Counted from the stretch's first letter, positions 48,041-58,250 are shown. The stretch is DNA of 64,000 nt from Thermogemmatispora tikiterensis (GCF_003268475.1 NZ_MCIF01000002.1:1521237-1585236), one strand, 5' to 3'. Numbers and translations: made by a program. Notes: a model not told the origin generated them from the sequence alone.

Positions 48041-48556
48041 CTAGGTCCACAGACTGAGGAGCACCTTGCCGTTCCGGGCGTCAAGAAACAGATAAAAGTC
48101 GTAGCTTGAGCGCGGGAAGGGGGTGGGATCAACTGAGGCATCGGCGGGCTGCAGCGGTACCTGCTCGTAGATGATCATCCAGGCTGGAGCATTTTCAATC
48201 TGGGCCCGGTTGCTGGTGCGCGGAATGTAGGTGAGGAGGACGTAGCGCGCCAGGACCTTCTTGGCATTGCTGGCCACCTCTGGCTCCCACTGACTGGCCA
48301 GCAGAAGAGCCTCTTCCTGACCAAGACTGGCCGGCTGGGAGGGTGTACCAAGAATAACGCCAGCGGTGTAGAGGGCGGGCAGCTGGACCGCCGAGGTCTG
48401 ACTGGTCTGGGCCAGGTGGGGGACGAGCAGCCTCAGCCCTCCTTGGGGGTGTCTGAGCAGGAGGATAAACCAGCCCAGACCAATCACCAGCAGAAGCGCT
48501 CCGACGAGGCCGCTGATCTTCCAGGTACGCGATTGGATACGCTGTCGCCGCTTCAT
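48041..48556 (-). CDS. Small single-pass membrane protein, unknown
   Basis: A 171-residue protein with a basic N-terminus and one hydrophobic helix (SGLVGALLLVIGLGWFILLL, about residues 15-34), then an extracytoplasmic domain with VLARYVLLTYIPRTS, APAWMIIYEQ and a C-terminal YDFYLFLDARNGKVLLSLW. That last segment resembles PepSY-like or similar small beta-rich domains, but I cannot assign it. It is convergent with the response-regulator gene. Likely membrane-anchored on the outer face. Confidence 0.6.
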   Translation of the reverse strand: MKRRQRIQSRTWKISGLVGALLLVIGLGWFILLLRHPQGGLRLLVPHLAQTSQTSAVQLPALYTAGVILGTPSQPASLGQEEALLLASQWEPEVASNAKKVLARYVLLTYIPRTSNRAQIENAPAWMIIYEQVPLQPADASVDPTPFPRSSYDFYLFLDARNGKVLLSLWT

Positions 48557-49115
48557 GCTGATACCTTTTCTCCTTCCTCTGAGTAGATGCGCCTGGCCTG
48601 CTGCCTGTTAGGTTCTAGCGAGCCGTAGACGAGCTGATCAGCTACGGCTCGCTTGCCACTAAACTAAACCGGCTGGCTGGTTGAGGACTGGACTCGTGGG
48701 CCTGGCGCTCGCCGCCTCGCTCAAGCATCTGGTCCATCCAGTATTGCCAAGTATAGTCGAAGATGCCTGGCAAAGACAAGCCTCCCACAGCGGAGGAAAG
48801 GCGCAGCGCTCAAGCGATATGCCATAATGAGAGTGAGAAGAGGAGCAAGAAGCCAGGTTGAGTCTGTCTATGGTTTACAGGCCCGGCGCTGCCAGACCTG
48901 CGCCTGCAGGGCCTGACAAGCGGAGCGAGAACCCAGGGCGCAGACTGGGACCTCCTCTTGCCAGCTGTGGTACCCTGAAACAAGCCTTGCCTTGGGGCAG
49001 GAGGTCAGCCCAGGTAGCCTTTGACCTCTTGCCGGGTCATGGGCTAGCGATAACGAGAGATAACAACATAGCCCACAGGCCAGTCCAGTAAGCGAAGAAA
49101 GGGAGCTTGATTTCC
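48557..49115. other. Intergenic stretch with a 12-bp perfect inverted repeat
   Basis: 559 bp between the divergent membrane protein and glycogen phosphorylase genes. AGCGAGCCGTAG (48617-48628) and CTACGGCTCGCT (48642-48653) are exact inverted copies around a loop that holds the palindrome AGCTGATCAGCT. No T-tract follows on either strand, so an operator or RNA element is more likely than a terminator. No convincing gene was seen. Confidence 0.5.
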
Positions 49116-51677
49116 GTGAAAGTATTCGGACGCATGACCGTTTTCCCCATCATGCCCGCCCGGATTAGCCGCCTCTATGAGCTTGCTTACAATCTGTGGT
49201 GGAGCTGGCACCCCGAAGCCAGCACGCTCTATAGTACGCTCGATCCCGAACTATGGGAGGCGGTCGGTCATAATCCTGTCCACTTTCTGAGCGAGGTGCG
49301 ACCACAGTATTTAGAGAAGGCCGCTCATAATCCCCAGTATCTGCAGGTCTACGATCGTGTGCTGGCAGAATTCGACCGCTATATGCATCCGGCTCCAGGC
49401 AGCACCTGGTTCGCTCGCACATATCCAGAGCTGGAGCAGTGCGTCATTGCTTACTTCTCGGCTGAGTTTGGCCTGCACGAGGCCCTGCCCATCTATTCCG
49501 GTGGCCTGGGTATCCTGGCAGGCGATCATTGTAAGGAGGCCAGCGATCTGGGCCTGCCGCTGGTGGGAGTAGGCTTCCTCTATCCCCAGGGCTACTTCCG
49601 GCAGAGCATCACTCGCGAGGGTATTCAGGAGGCCTTCTACGATAAGCTGATCTTCTCCCAGGTGCCGGCAACTCCGGCCTGCGGCCCCGATGGCAATGAG
49701 GTCCTGATTAGCGTTGATCTGCCAGGACGACGCATCCATGCCAAGGTCTGGCGCGTCCAGGTCGGTCGTATTCCACTCTATCTGCTGGATACCGATGTCG
49801 AACCGAATGCTCCCGCCGATCGTGAGCTGGCGGCCCGCCTCTACGGTGGCGACCGCGAGATGCGCATTTCTCAGGAGATTGTACTGGGCATTGGTGGCGT
49901 GCGCGCTCTACGCGCTTTGGGCATTTCTCCGGCAGTCTGGCATATCAATGAGGGACACGCTGCATTCCTGAATTTGGAGCGCTGCCGCGAGTTAGTCGCT
50001 TGCGGGCTGACTTTCCGCGAGGCACGCGAGGTCGTGGCCGCCAGCTCCCTCTTTACGACTCATACACCGGTGCCAGCGGGCAATGATACGTTTAGCTATG
50101 ATCTGATCGACAAGTATTTCAATACCTACTGGGGTCAGCTTGGCCTTTCGCGCGAGCAGTTTCTGGAGGTGGCCCGCGAAGATCATGGCTGGGGTCCGAC
50201 CTACGGGATGACAGTGCTGGCCCTGCGCTTGACCGGGCAGCATAATGGGGTGAGCAAGCTGCACGGCGCGGTCTCGCGCCGGATGTGGCAGTTTCTCTGG
50301 CCGGGCGTCGATCCCGATGAGGTCCCTATCGATTCGATTACCAATGGTATCCATACCCTCTCCTGGGTGGCTCCTGAGATGAACGCTCTCTTCCAGCGCT
50401 ACCTGGGGCCGGATTGGGCGGAGCACGTCGATGAACCGGATCTGTGGAACCGTGTGCTGGAGATTCCCGATGAGGAGCTGTGGCAGGTGCATTTGCAGCG
50501 TAAGCGCTTGCTGATCGACTACGTGCGTCGACGCTTAAAACAGCAGCATCTGCGCCTGGGCGAGGGGCCACTGCAGATGGCCGAGTTCGAGCGTATGCTT
50601 GATCCCGAGGCCCTGCTGATTGGCTTCGCCCGCCGCTTTGCAACCTATAAACGGGCAACGCTGATCTTCCGCAATCCGGAGCGCTTGAAGCGCATTATGA
50701 ATAATCCTGAGCGTCCGGTACAGATTATCTTTGCGGGCAAGGCCCACCCCGCCGATGAGCCGGGCAAGGCCCTGATCGAGCAGGTCTATCGGATCTCGCG
50801 GAGCGACGATTTCCGTGGCAAGGTGATCTTCCTGGAAAACTACGATATTGATATGGCTCGCTATCTGGTAGCAGGGACCGATCTCTGGCTGAATAACCCG
50901 ATTCGCCCCCACGAGGCCAGCGGCACCAGCGGCCAGAAGGCGGCTTTGAATGGGCAGCCTAACTGCAGCGTTCTCGACGGTTGGTGGGCCGAGGCCTACA
51001 ATGGGCGCAACGGCTGGGCCATCGGCGAGGAGCGCGAGTACCACAATCCCGATGTTCAGGATGAGGCCGACAGTCTGTCACTCTACGCTCTTCTGGAAGG
51101 GGAGATCATCCCTACCTACTATGAGCGCGATCTGGCCAATAGCGGTCTGCCTCATCGCTGGATCAGCTATATGAAAGAAGCCATCCGTTCCTGCGCCCCC
51201 CACTTCAGTACGCGACGGATGGTGAAGGAATACACGACACGCTTCTATGTACCCCAGATTCAGCAGGGCCAGCGGGTCGAGCAGAACGCCTACGAGCTGG
51301 CCCGCGCACTGGCTCAGTGGAAAGAGCGCATTCAGCAGCGCTGGGAGAGCCTGGCTCTCTATGTGGAGGGACGCCGCGAGGGTCAGCTCAGCCTGGGCGA
51401 GACCATCGAAGTACGTGCCTGGGTGCGCGCACCCGAGATTACACCGGATGATTTGCTGGTCGAGCTGGTCTATGGCGAGAGCGGGGACGGTGAGCAGGTC
51501 TCTAATCAGCGGGCTATTCCCATGCAATATCAGCACCAGGAGCAGGACGGCTCGTATCGCTACGAGGCTCGCTTCCAGCCAGAGGAGAGCGGCAGCCTGG
51601 TCTATGGGGTACGTGTGCTGCCCAATCATCCCTTGCTGGCGGGCAAACATGATATGGGCCTGGTGCGTTGGGCTTGA
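49116..51677 (+). CDS. glgP: Alpha-glucan (glycogen) phosphorylase
   Basis: An 853-residue GT35 enzyme of the short type with an N-terminal DUF3417-like segment (SRLYELAYNLWWSWHPEAS). It releases glucose 1-phosphate from alpha-1,4-glucans. Motifs: YFSAEFGLHEALPIYSGGLG, HINEGHAAFL, and the PLP-lysine loop EASGTSGQKAALNG. The last 100 residues are a beta-rich domain of this subfamily. GTG 49116 has AAGGGAG 10 bp upstream. It is at the head of a plus-strand run that also encodes a GH15 enzyme at 56091, so the two may act together in glycogen or maltodextrin use. Confidence 0.95.
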   Translation: MKVFGRMTVFPIMPARISRLYELAYNLWWSWHPEASTLYSTLDPELWEAVGHNPVHFLSEVRPQYLEKAAHNPQYLQVYDRVLAEFDRYMHPAPGSTWFARTYPELEQCVIAYFSAEFGLHEALPIYSGGLGILAGDHCKEASDLGLPLVGVGFLYPQGYFRQSITREGIQEAFYDKLIFSQVPATPACGPDGNEVLISVDLPGRRIHAKVWRVQVGRIPLYLLDTDVEPNAPADRELAARLYGGDREMRISQEIVLGIGGVRALRALGISPAVWHINEGHAAFLNLERCRELVACGLTFREAREVVAASSLFTTHTPVPAGNDTFSYDLIDKYFNTYWGQLGLSREQFLEVAREDHGWGPTYGMTVLALRLTGQHNGVSKLHGAVSRRMWQFLWPGVDPDEVPIDSITNGIHTLSWVAPEMNALFQRYLGPDWAEHVDEPDLWNRVLEIPDEELWQVHLQRKRLLIDYVRRRLKQQHLRLGEGPLQMAEFERMLDPEALLIGFARRFATYKRATLIFRNPERLKRIMNNPERPVQIIFAGKAHPADEPGKALIEQVYRISRSDDFRGKVIFLENYDIDMARYLVAGTDLWLNNPIRPHEASGTSGQKAALNGQPNCSVLDGWWAEAYNGRNGWAIGEEREYHNPDVQDEADSLSLYALLEGEIIPTYYERDLANSGLPHRWISYMKEAIRSCAPHFSTRRMVKEYTTRFYVPQIQQGQRVEQNAYELARALAQWKERIQQRWESLALYVEGRREGQLSLGETIEVRAWVRAPEITPDDLLVELVYGESGDGEQVSNQRAIPMQYQHQEQDGSYRYEARFQPEESGSLVYGVRVLPNHPLLAGKHDMGLVRWA

Positions 51678-51770
51678 GCATTGGGAGCCGAGTCAGCAGT
51701 CCGGTTGCTTGTTTATCCATGAGAAGGGGCGGCGCAGGCATTGCCGCCGGAGGAGAATCCGCCCTACGCC

Positions 51771-53798
51771 ATGATAAGCATGGATATGAAACTCTTTCAA
51801 CCCATCAGTATTGGGCCGCGAGAGGCGCGCAATCGCCTGATTTTTGGGAGCCACACGACCAACTTCGCCCGTCATCATCTACTGAGCGAGCAGCATGGCG
51901 ACTACTACGCCAGCCGGGCCGAAGGAGGTGTCGGCAGCATCGTGCTGGAGGAGCACATCGTTCACGTCTCCGATTTTCCGTATGAGGCTGCCCTGTTTGG
52001 TTATTTGCCCGAAACGCCAGCGGCCCTGGCCAAGGTGAGCGCTCGTCTGCATGCTGCCGGGGCGCTGACCCTCGTTCAGCTGAACCACAACGGACAGCAA
52101 GGAGTGAGTGACCATCATCAGCGCGAACTGTGGGCGCCCTCTGCCGTACCTGATGTGGCCACGCGCGAGGTTCCCAAGGCGATGGAGCTGGAGGATATTC
52201 GCGCTGTGATCGCCGGTTTCGCCCTGGTCGCTCAGCACGCCGTGCGCGGCGAAGCCGATGGGGTAGAGCTGCAAGTCGCCGATCGCTCGCTGCTGCGTCA
52301 GTTCTTGTCGCCGTTGACCAATCAGCGCAGCGACGCCTATGGGGGATCGCTGGAAAATCGTCTGCGCTTCCTGCAGGAGACCATCGAGGCTGTGGCCGCC
52401 GTCCTGCAGGGGCGCTATATTCTCGGGGTACGCCTCTGCGTCGATGAGCTGGCACCGTGGGCCGGTCTCACGCCAGAGCAGGGGGTCGAGATCGCCCGCC
52501 GCTTGGCCGAGACAGGTCGGGTCCACTACCTGACGGTAACGATGGGAAGCATCCTGAGTACCCACCTCTTTCCTTTCCACGCCTCCATGCATGTCGCCCC
52601 AGGTTATGCAGTAGCACTGGCGGCAGCCGTGAAGGAGGCGGTCGCGCTGCCTGTTTTTGCCGCCGGTCGCATTATGGATGCCGAGCAAGCGGAGGCAATT
52701 GTGGCGGCAGGCCAGGCCGATGGCGTTGAGATGATCCGGCCTCTGATCGCCGATCCCGCTTTGCCGCGTCTGACTCAGGCGGGCCAGGCGGAGCGTGTAC
52801 GGCCCTGCCTGGCCTGTAACCAGGGTTGCCAGGTGCGTGGCCTGCTCAATGTGGCCCTCAGCTGTAACGTCAACCCTGATGTGCTGCATCCCGGGCCTCC
52901 TTCCATTGCTCTGCTCACCGAGCCATCCGCGGGAGGCCTCCAGAGCCAGGGCTGCCAGGTTTCTCCAGACAAGACGCCCTCACTGAGCGAAGCCTTTGTC
53001 GTGGTAGGGGCAGGTCCAGCAGGATTGGAAGCGGCACGCACTGCCGCTCTGCGCGGGCGGCGGGTGGTAGTGTTCGAGCGTGAGTCGGAGCCAGGTGGGG
53101 CGGTGGCCCTGGCCGCGCGGGCGCCGGGACGCGCTTCGCTGCGCCGCATCATCGACTATCTGGTGAGCGAATGCCAGCGTCTGGGAGTCGAGCTGCAGAC
53201 CGGTATCGCCGTGAGTGCTTCCTGGCTCCTGGAGCAGCGTCCTGGGGCAGTGCTTGTGGCTACAGGGGCGAAAGCGGGCCAGGGTCTGCTGGCGATTCCC
53301 GGTCATGGCCTCCCCCATGTATTGGACGTGCGTCGCATTCTGCAGGGTGAACGCGTGACGGGGGCTGGTCAGCTCGCCGTCGTGATCGATGAGACAGCTT
53401 CACATGGCGTGCTCTCGACAGTGGAGCTGCTCGCCAATGAGGGATGGCAGATCGAGATCGTGACTGAAGACTGGTATGTCGGGCGCGATCTGGTCGCTAC
53501 CCACGATCTGCCTGCCTGGCTGGGACGGGTACTTTCGCGCGGCGTGGTCATGACACCCCATACCAGCGTTGTGCGCATTGAGCCTGGACAAGTGGTCGTG
53601 CGTGATCGCTTCGCCCTGGCGGAGCGCGCCTTGCCCGCCGACATGGTGGTTCTGGGAGTCTATGAGCAGCCCGACCAGGATCTCTATTTTGCTTTGAAGG
53701 GGCGCCTCGCTCGTCTACGCCGCGCTGGCGATTGCATTGCCCCTCGCCGCATTGAGCAGGCGATCGCTGAGGGGCGCCAGGCTGGCCTCTGGGCCTGA
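51771..53798 (+). CDS. FMN/[4Fe-4S]/FAD oxidoreductase, OYE-2,4-dienoyl-CoA reductase family (type 1)
   Basis: A 675-residue flavoprotein. An N-terminal TIM barrel (1 to about 355) of the Old Yellow Enzyme family holds QLNHNGQQG and FLSPLTNQRSDAYGGS; an iron-sulfur motif C-x2-C-x3-C-x11-C (CLACNQGC then SCNVNP) follows; then an FAD/NAD(P) domain with VVGAGPAGLEAARTAALRG. This layout is that of dienoyl-CoA reductase and trimethylamine dehydrogenase, and the style resembles the OYE oxidoreductases linked to mycofactocin loci, but no mft gene is in the window. Substrate unknown. ATG 51771 has a GGAGGAG, though 15 bp away. Next gene is a paralogue. Confidence 0.85.
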   Translation: MISMDMKLFQPISIGPREARNRLIFGSHTTNFARHHLLSEQHGDYYASRAEGGVGSIVLEEHIVHVSDFPYEAALFGYLPETPAALAKVSARLHAAGALTLVQLNHNGQQGVSDHHQRELWAPSAVPDVATREVPKAMELEDIRAVIAGFALVAQHAVRGEADGVELQVADRSLLRQFLSPLTNQRSDAYGGSLENRLRFLQETIEAVAAVLQGRYILGVRLCVDELAPWAGLTPEQGVEIARRLAETGRVHYLTVTMGSILSTHLFPFHASMHVAPGYAVALAAAVKEAVALPVFAAGRIMDAEQAEAIVAAGQADGVEMIRPLIADPALPRLTQAGQAERVRPCLACNQGCQVRGLLNVALSCNVNPDVLHPGPPSIALLTEPSAGGLQSQGCQVSPDKTPSLSEAFVVVGAGPAGLEAARTAALRGRRVVVFERESEPGGAVALAARAPGRASLRRIIDYLVSECQRLGVELQTGIAVSASWLLEQRPGAVLVATGAKAGQGLLAIPGHGLPHVLDVRRILQGERVTGAGQLAVVIDETASHGVLSTVELLANEGWQIEIVTEDWYVGRDLVATHDLPAWLGRVLSRGVVMTPHTSVVRIEPGQVVVRDRFALAERALPADMVVLGVYEQPDQDLYFALKGRLARLRRAGDCIAPRRIEQAIAEGRQAGLWA

Positions 53799-53876
53799 GC
53801 GTCAGCAGTCAGCCCACGCATGAGCGTAGTAGAGAGCAGGCAGACATGCGCCTGAGCAGCACAGGAGGGTCCGCCC

Positions 53877-55883
53877 ATGGCAGGCCAGTTTCAGTATTTG
53901 TTTACGCCGCTGCGCATTGGTACAGTGGTCATACCCAATCGCATTGTCTTCGCCGCTCATTTGACGAACCTGGCCGAGGAGAATCAGCCTGGCCCGCGCT
54001 TGACTGCCTATTATGTTGAGCGCGCTCGCGGCGGCTGCGGTTTGATCATTACCGAGGAGCAGTCGGTTCATCCCAGCGATTGGGCCTATCAAAAACTGAT
54101 CCACGGCTTCGATCCCCAGGTAATCCCCGCCTATCGCCGGCTGACACGCGCCGTTCACGACTACGGGACGCGCATCTTTGCTCAGCTGAACCATAACGGC
54201 ATGCAGGCGAGCAGTATCTACTCGCGCCGCCCTGTGCTCGGTCCTTCCCCTCTGGTCGATCCGATCCACCGCGAGATGTGTAAGGAGATCGAGGTCGAGG
54301 AGATTGCCGAGATCGTGCGCAGCTACGCCCTGGTGGCTCGTCATGTGCGCGAGGGCGGTTTCGATGGGGCCGAATTGCAAGCCTCGCATAGCTCCCTGAT
54401 CCGTCAATTCCTCTCCCCTTACTACAACCGGCGTCGTGACGCTTACGGTGGCTCATTAGAGAACCGCCTGCGCTTCGTGCTGGAGGTCATCGAGGCCATT
54501 CGCGCCGAGGTCGGGCGCGACTTCCCTTTGGGAATTCGCCTCTGCGGCGATGAGTTGATCCCCGGGGGCCTGACCTTCAGCGATGTACGCGAGATCGCTC
54601 TGCGCCTGGAAGCTACCGGACAGCTTGATTTCATTAATACAAGCATCGGTGAATTCCATAATCTCTATATGGTTGAGGGGTCAATGCACACACCGCCCGG
54701 CTACCAGCTCTTCGTCTCGGCAGGACTGCGCGAGGTCGTACAGCTGCCGGTCTTCTGCACCGGACGCATCAAGGACCCCGTCCAGGCGGAGCGTATTCTG
54801 CGCGAAGGGCTGGCCGACATGGTCGATGTAGTGCGCGGCCAGATTTGCGATCCTGCTTTTGCCCGCAAGGCGCGTGAGGGGCATAGTGAGAGTATTCGCC
54901 TCTGTATCTCTTGCAATCAGTATTGCATCGGACGGATGGGGCTGAATCTCAGCCTGGGCTGTATCCAGACACCGGCTACAGGGAACGAGCTGCGCTTCCG
55001 TCCCCTACCCTCGCGGCCCATGCTGCGGAGCGCCGTTCGTCGTCCGCGGGTGCTTGTAGTGGGCGGGGGGCCAGCGGGCATGCAGGCAGCCAAGGTGATT
55101 GCTCAGCGCGGAGGCCAGGTACGTTTGTATGAGCGCCAGCCAGAGACTGGGGGCCAGATCAACCTGATTGTACGGGTGCCCAGTCGCGTTGAGTTTGGCG
55201 ATGCCGCGCGGAATCTGCAGCGCGAGCTGGCCGAGGTGGGCGTTGAGGTGATCACAGGCACCGAGGTCGACGCCGACTTCATCCTGAGAGAGGAGGCAGA
55301 CGCGGTGATTCTCGCCACCGGCTCCCGCCCCGGGCCGGTCCCAGTGCCAGGCGGCGATCTGCCCCATGTGGCCAACCCCTGGCAGGTGCTTCTCGGAGAG
55401 AAAACTGCGGCTGCCGGCCAGCGCGTTCTGATCTACGATCAGGTTGGCTTCCACCAGGCGACAAGCGTGGCAGAGCTGTTAGCCGAGCGCGGCTGTCAGG
55501 TTGAGGTGGTGACGCCCCAGTTTTACGTCGGCGGCGATCTCAGTGTGACACTGGATATCGAGCTGTGGTATCGTCGCATGCTTGCTCACGGGGCGATCTT
55601 CACTCCTCATCATTATCTGGCGGCCCTGCAGCCCGGCGGGGCGACCATTGTCAATAACTATACCGGTCAGGCCCGCACTATTGAGGACCTGGCGCTGGTG
55701 GTCGTAGTCGCTCCCCAGGTAGCCGATGAGGCCCTCTATCAGGACCTCAAGGGTCGGGTTCCTCACCTTTATCGTGTAGGAGACTGTCTGGCGCCGCGAC
55801 GTGTGGAGCATGCTATTCTCGATGGTGAGCGCGTCGGGCGGGCACTGGCGCTAGAGGGCCTGAGCGCTGTCGACAGGGCTTGA
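53877..55883 (+). CDS. FMN/[4Fe-4S]/FAD oxidoreductase, OYE-2,4-dienoyl-CoA reductase family (type 2)
   Basis: A 668-residue paralogue of the preceding gene with the same layout: barrel with QLNHNGMQ and QASHSSLIRQFLSP, Cys motif CISCNQYC then LGCIQTP, FAD domain VVGGGPAGMQAAKVIAQRG. The SHSS active-site region is close to mycofactocin-associated OYE enzymes. AGGAGGG at 7 bp supports ATG 53877. The two genes lie 78 bp apart, on the same strand, so they may act as a pair. Members of this fold, such as trimethylamine dehydrogenase, pass electrons to ETF, encoded a few kilobases downstream; a link here is inferred from proximity only. Confidence 0.85.
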   Translation: MAGQFQYLFTPLRIGTVVIPNRIVFAAHLTNLAEENQPGPRLTAYYVERARGGCGLIITEEQSVHPSDWAYQKLIHGFDPQVIPAYRRLTRAVHDYGTRIFAQLNHNGMQASSIYSRRPVLGPSPLVDPIHREMCKEIEVEEIAEIVRSYALVARHVREGGFDGAELQASHSSLIRQFLSPYYNRRRDAYGGSLENRLRFVLEVIEAIRAEVGRDFPLGIRLCGDELIPGGLTFSDVREIALRLEATGQLDFINTSIGEFHNLYMVEGSMHTPPGYQLFVSAGLREVVQLPVFCTGRIKDPVQAERILREGLADMVDVVRGQICDPAFARKAREGHSESIRLCISCNQYCIGRMGLNLSLGCIQTPATGNELRFRPLPSRPMLRSAVRRPRVLVVGGGPAGMQAAKVIAQRGGQVRLYERQPETGGQINLIVRVPSRVEFGDAARNLQRELAEVGVEVITGTEVDADFILREEADAVILATGSRPGPVPVPGGDLPHVANPWQVLLGEKTAAAGQRVLIYDQVGFHQATSVAELLAERGCQVEVVTPQFYVGGDLSVTLDIELWYRRMLAHGAIFTPHHYLAALQPGGATIVNNYTGQARTIEDLALVVVVAPQVADEALYQDLKGRVPHLYRVGDCLAPRRVEHAILDGERVGRALALEGLSAVDRA

Positions 55884-55934
55884 GGCTCCAGCTCCAGCGG
55901 CCCCAACTTCCGGCCCTCCGAGCAGGTTCGAGGC

Positions 55935-55962
55935 TTGTCGATTTCGCTCGAGATGCTACAAT
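55935..55962 (+). promoter_or_regulatory. Promoter of the GH15 gene
   Basis: TTGTCG (55935-55940), 16-bp spacer, TACAAT (55957-55962). The start near 55969 lies about 120 nt before ATG 56091 and breaks the plus-strand run into separate transcripts. Confidence 0.6.
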
Positions 55963-56090
55963 ACAGGGAAACCCGCTGTGCTGAACTCAAGGCGCCAGGA
56001 GCGCGGGTTTTGCCTGGTTCTTGCCCGCCGGCAGTCGTCGGCCTTCAGCCAGCGGTGAGCGCTAGGCCAAATGCTGTTTGTGGAGTAGGT

Positions 56091-58250
56091 ATGTCTGTTG
56101 AGCGTTCTTCTTTTTCGTCAGGAGGGCAAAAGGAGCTGGCCCAGGCCGCCGGGTCGTCTCCGTCTCATGTCGCTGCTCAGCTGAGTGCTGGTCTCAATGC
56201 CAGCTATCTGATGGAGCCTCCTGCCCGGCGTGCGAGCGTTCCTCCTCTGCCTCCAGAACGGGCCTTGAGCCTGGCCTGGCTCTATAGCGCGCTCCTCAGC
56301 AATGGCAGGCTACTCGTTTGTCTGGATGAGACAGCGACCCCTGTGCAATGCTTCTATCCGCACATCGACGGTGGCCCACATGTGCGCTCTCTGCTCCAGG
56401 GAGTCCAGGTCGAGCGAGAGGAGCAGGCGTCGCAGGTGAGCTGGCTGGCCGAGGAAGGCTGGTCGCACGAGCTGCGTTATCTGCCATCCAGCGCCGTGGT
56501 CAGCGCTCGCTCGGAGCAATCCGACCTCGGGCTGCTCATTGAGCGTCGCCTCGCCGTCCATCCCGAGCACGATCTGCTGGTGGTTGAGCTGCGCCTGACG
56601 AATACGGGGCAGGTTCCTCTGCGCTGCAGCCTGCTCACCTACGCTGCTATTGACATCGATCTGCGCCCAGCGGGTAACTGCGCCTGGTACGATCCAGAGA
56701 CGGAGCTGCTGACCTTCTTCCATGCTGATCGCTATCTGGCTCTGGGCAGCAACTGGCCCGTGGCCGATTTCGCCTGTGAACAGAGCCGCTGCGGGGCCGT
56801 TGATGCAGCCTTCCAGATGGCCGCTGAGCAGCGCTACAGCCGCCAGGAGTTTGCTGTTGGTCAGGTGGCGGCGGCCCTGCGTCACAATATCGGTGAGCTG
56901 TCCCCTGGGGCTAGCCACCGTGGGGTCCTGCTGTTCTCTTTCGGTCGCCAGCTAGAGACCGTGCGTACGGTCCTGACTCAGCAGCGACACAACAGCGGTC
57001 AGTTGCTTGAGGAGACGCTTGTCTATTGGCGCCAGCTCTGCTTGCGCTTCGCTCTCAACGGGATAGAAGATGAGATTAGTCGGCTCTACGAGCGTTCGCT
57101 CATAGTGCTCCATTTGTTGAGCGACCAGGAGACGGGGGCCATCATCGCCGCGCCGGAGATGGACCCGACCTTCCGTTCCAGCGGGGGATATGGTATGTGC
57201 TGGCTGCGCGATGGAGCCTATAATGCCCATGCTCTTGATGTGGCCGGCGAGCATGAACGTGCCCGTGCCTTCTTTGACTGGGCTTTGCGGACGCAGGAGG
57301 CTGCCGGTTGCTGGTACCAGCGTTATGATACGCAGGGGAACCTGGCACCAACCTGGGGTCTGATTCAATTCGATGAGATCGGCATCTTTGTCTGGGCCTT
57401 GGGCCAACACGTGGAGTTGACCGGGGATATAGAGTATGCGCGCCTGGCCTGGCCGGCGCTCAGACGGGCTGGAGACTATATGTTACGCGAGCTGGACCCG
57501 GAGACAGGTCTGGCTCCGGTCACGAAGGATCTGTGGGAGGAGTTCGACGGCATCAGTACCTATGCCTGCGCCACGACCTGGGCCGGTTTCGCCACCCTGG
57601 CCCACCTCGCCACGCTCCTGGGCGACGAGGCAGAGATGCGGCAGTGGCAGGAAGCCGCCGCTCGCTTGAAGCAGGCTATTGAGCAGCATCTCTGGAGCGA
57701 GTCAGCAGGGCATTTTCTGCGTGGGGGACGCTTGAAAGTGGCTCCGCTGGAAGATGAGGAGACGACGCCGCTGACAGCCGATGAGGTCGCGATCGAGATC
57801 CGGGGTCGACGCTGGCGCGCGCGCCGCAGCGATCCAACGCTTGATATCTCGATTCTGGGTCTGGCCGTCCCCTGCGGAGTCTTTGATCCAGCCGACCCCC
57901 GGGTGCAGTCCACAGCCAGAGCTATTGCCGAACGGCTACGCAGCCCTGTTGGTGGGATTCTGCGCTACCAGGGGGATAGCTATCGCGGCGGGAATCCGTG
58001 GGTGCTATGTACGCTCTGGTTGGCCTGGTATGAGGCCCTGGCGGGACACCTTGCCGAAGCTGAGCAGCTCTATCGCTGGGCCGTCGAACATCGTACTGCC
58101 CTCGATCTGCTCGCTGAGCAAATCAGTCGCCAGGATGGCCAACCTTGCTGGATTATGCCGCTTGGCTGGTCCCACGCCATGTTTGTGCTGGTGACCCAGG
58201 TGCTCAGAGCAAAGGGCCGGCTCCAGGTTGCCGCGCCTGGGGGTGCTTGA
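56091..58250 (+). CDS. Glycoside hydrolase family 15 (glucoamylase-like)
   Basis: A 719-residue protein. About residues 60-310 form the N-terminal beta-supersandwich typical of bacterial GH15; an (alpha/alpha)6 barrel follows, with GGYGMCWLRDGAYNAHAL, the likely acid/base region DLWEEFDG, and a terminal WIMPLGWSHAMFV. It should release glucose from alpha-glucans or act on trehalose-type substrates. No signal peptide is obvious, so a cytoplasmic glycogen-related role beside glgP is plausible. ATG 56091 has GGAG upstream; the frame to 55935 overlaps the promoter and is rejected. Confidence 0.85.
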   Translation: MSVERSSFSSGGQKELAQAAGSSPSHVAAQLSAGLNASYLMEPPARRASVPPLPPERALSLAWLYSALLSNGRLLVCLDETATPVQCFYPHIDGGPHVRSLLQGVQVEREEQASQVSWLAEEGWSHELRYLPSSAVVSARSEQSDLGLLIERRLAVHPEHDLLVVELRLTNTGQVPLRCSLLTYAAIDIDLRPAGNCAWYDPETELLTFFHADRYLALGSNWPVADFACEQSRCGAVDAAFQMAAEQRYSRQEFAVGQVAAALRHNIGELSPGASHRGVLLFSFGRQLETVRTVLTQQRHNSGQLLEETLVYWRQLCLRFALNGIEDEISRLYERSLIVLHLLSDQETGAIIAAPEMDPTFRSSGGYGMCWLRDGAYNAHALDVAGEHERARAFFDWALRTQEAAGCWYQRYDTQGNLAPTWGLIQFDEIGIFVWALGQHVELTGDIEYARLAWPALRRAGDYMLRELDPETGLAPVTKDLWEEFDGISTYACATTWAGFATLAHLATLLGDEAEMRQWQEAAARLKQAIEQHLWSESAGHFLRGGRLKVAPLEDEETTPLTADEVAIEIRGRRWRARRSDPTLDISILGLAVPCGVFDPADPRVQSTARAIAERLRSPVGGILRYQGDSYRGGNPWVLCTLWLAWYEALAGHLAEAEQLYRWAVEHRTALDLLAEQISRQDGQPCWIMPLGWSHAMFVLVTQVLRAKGRLQVAAPGGA

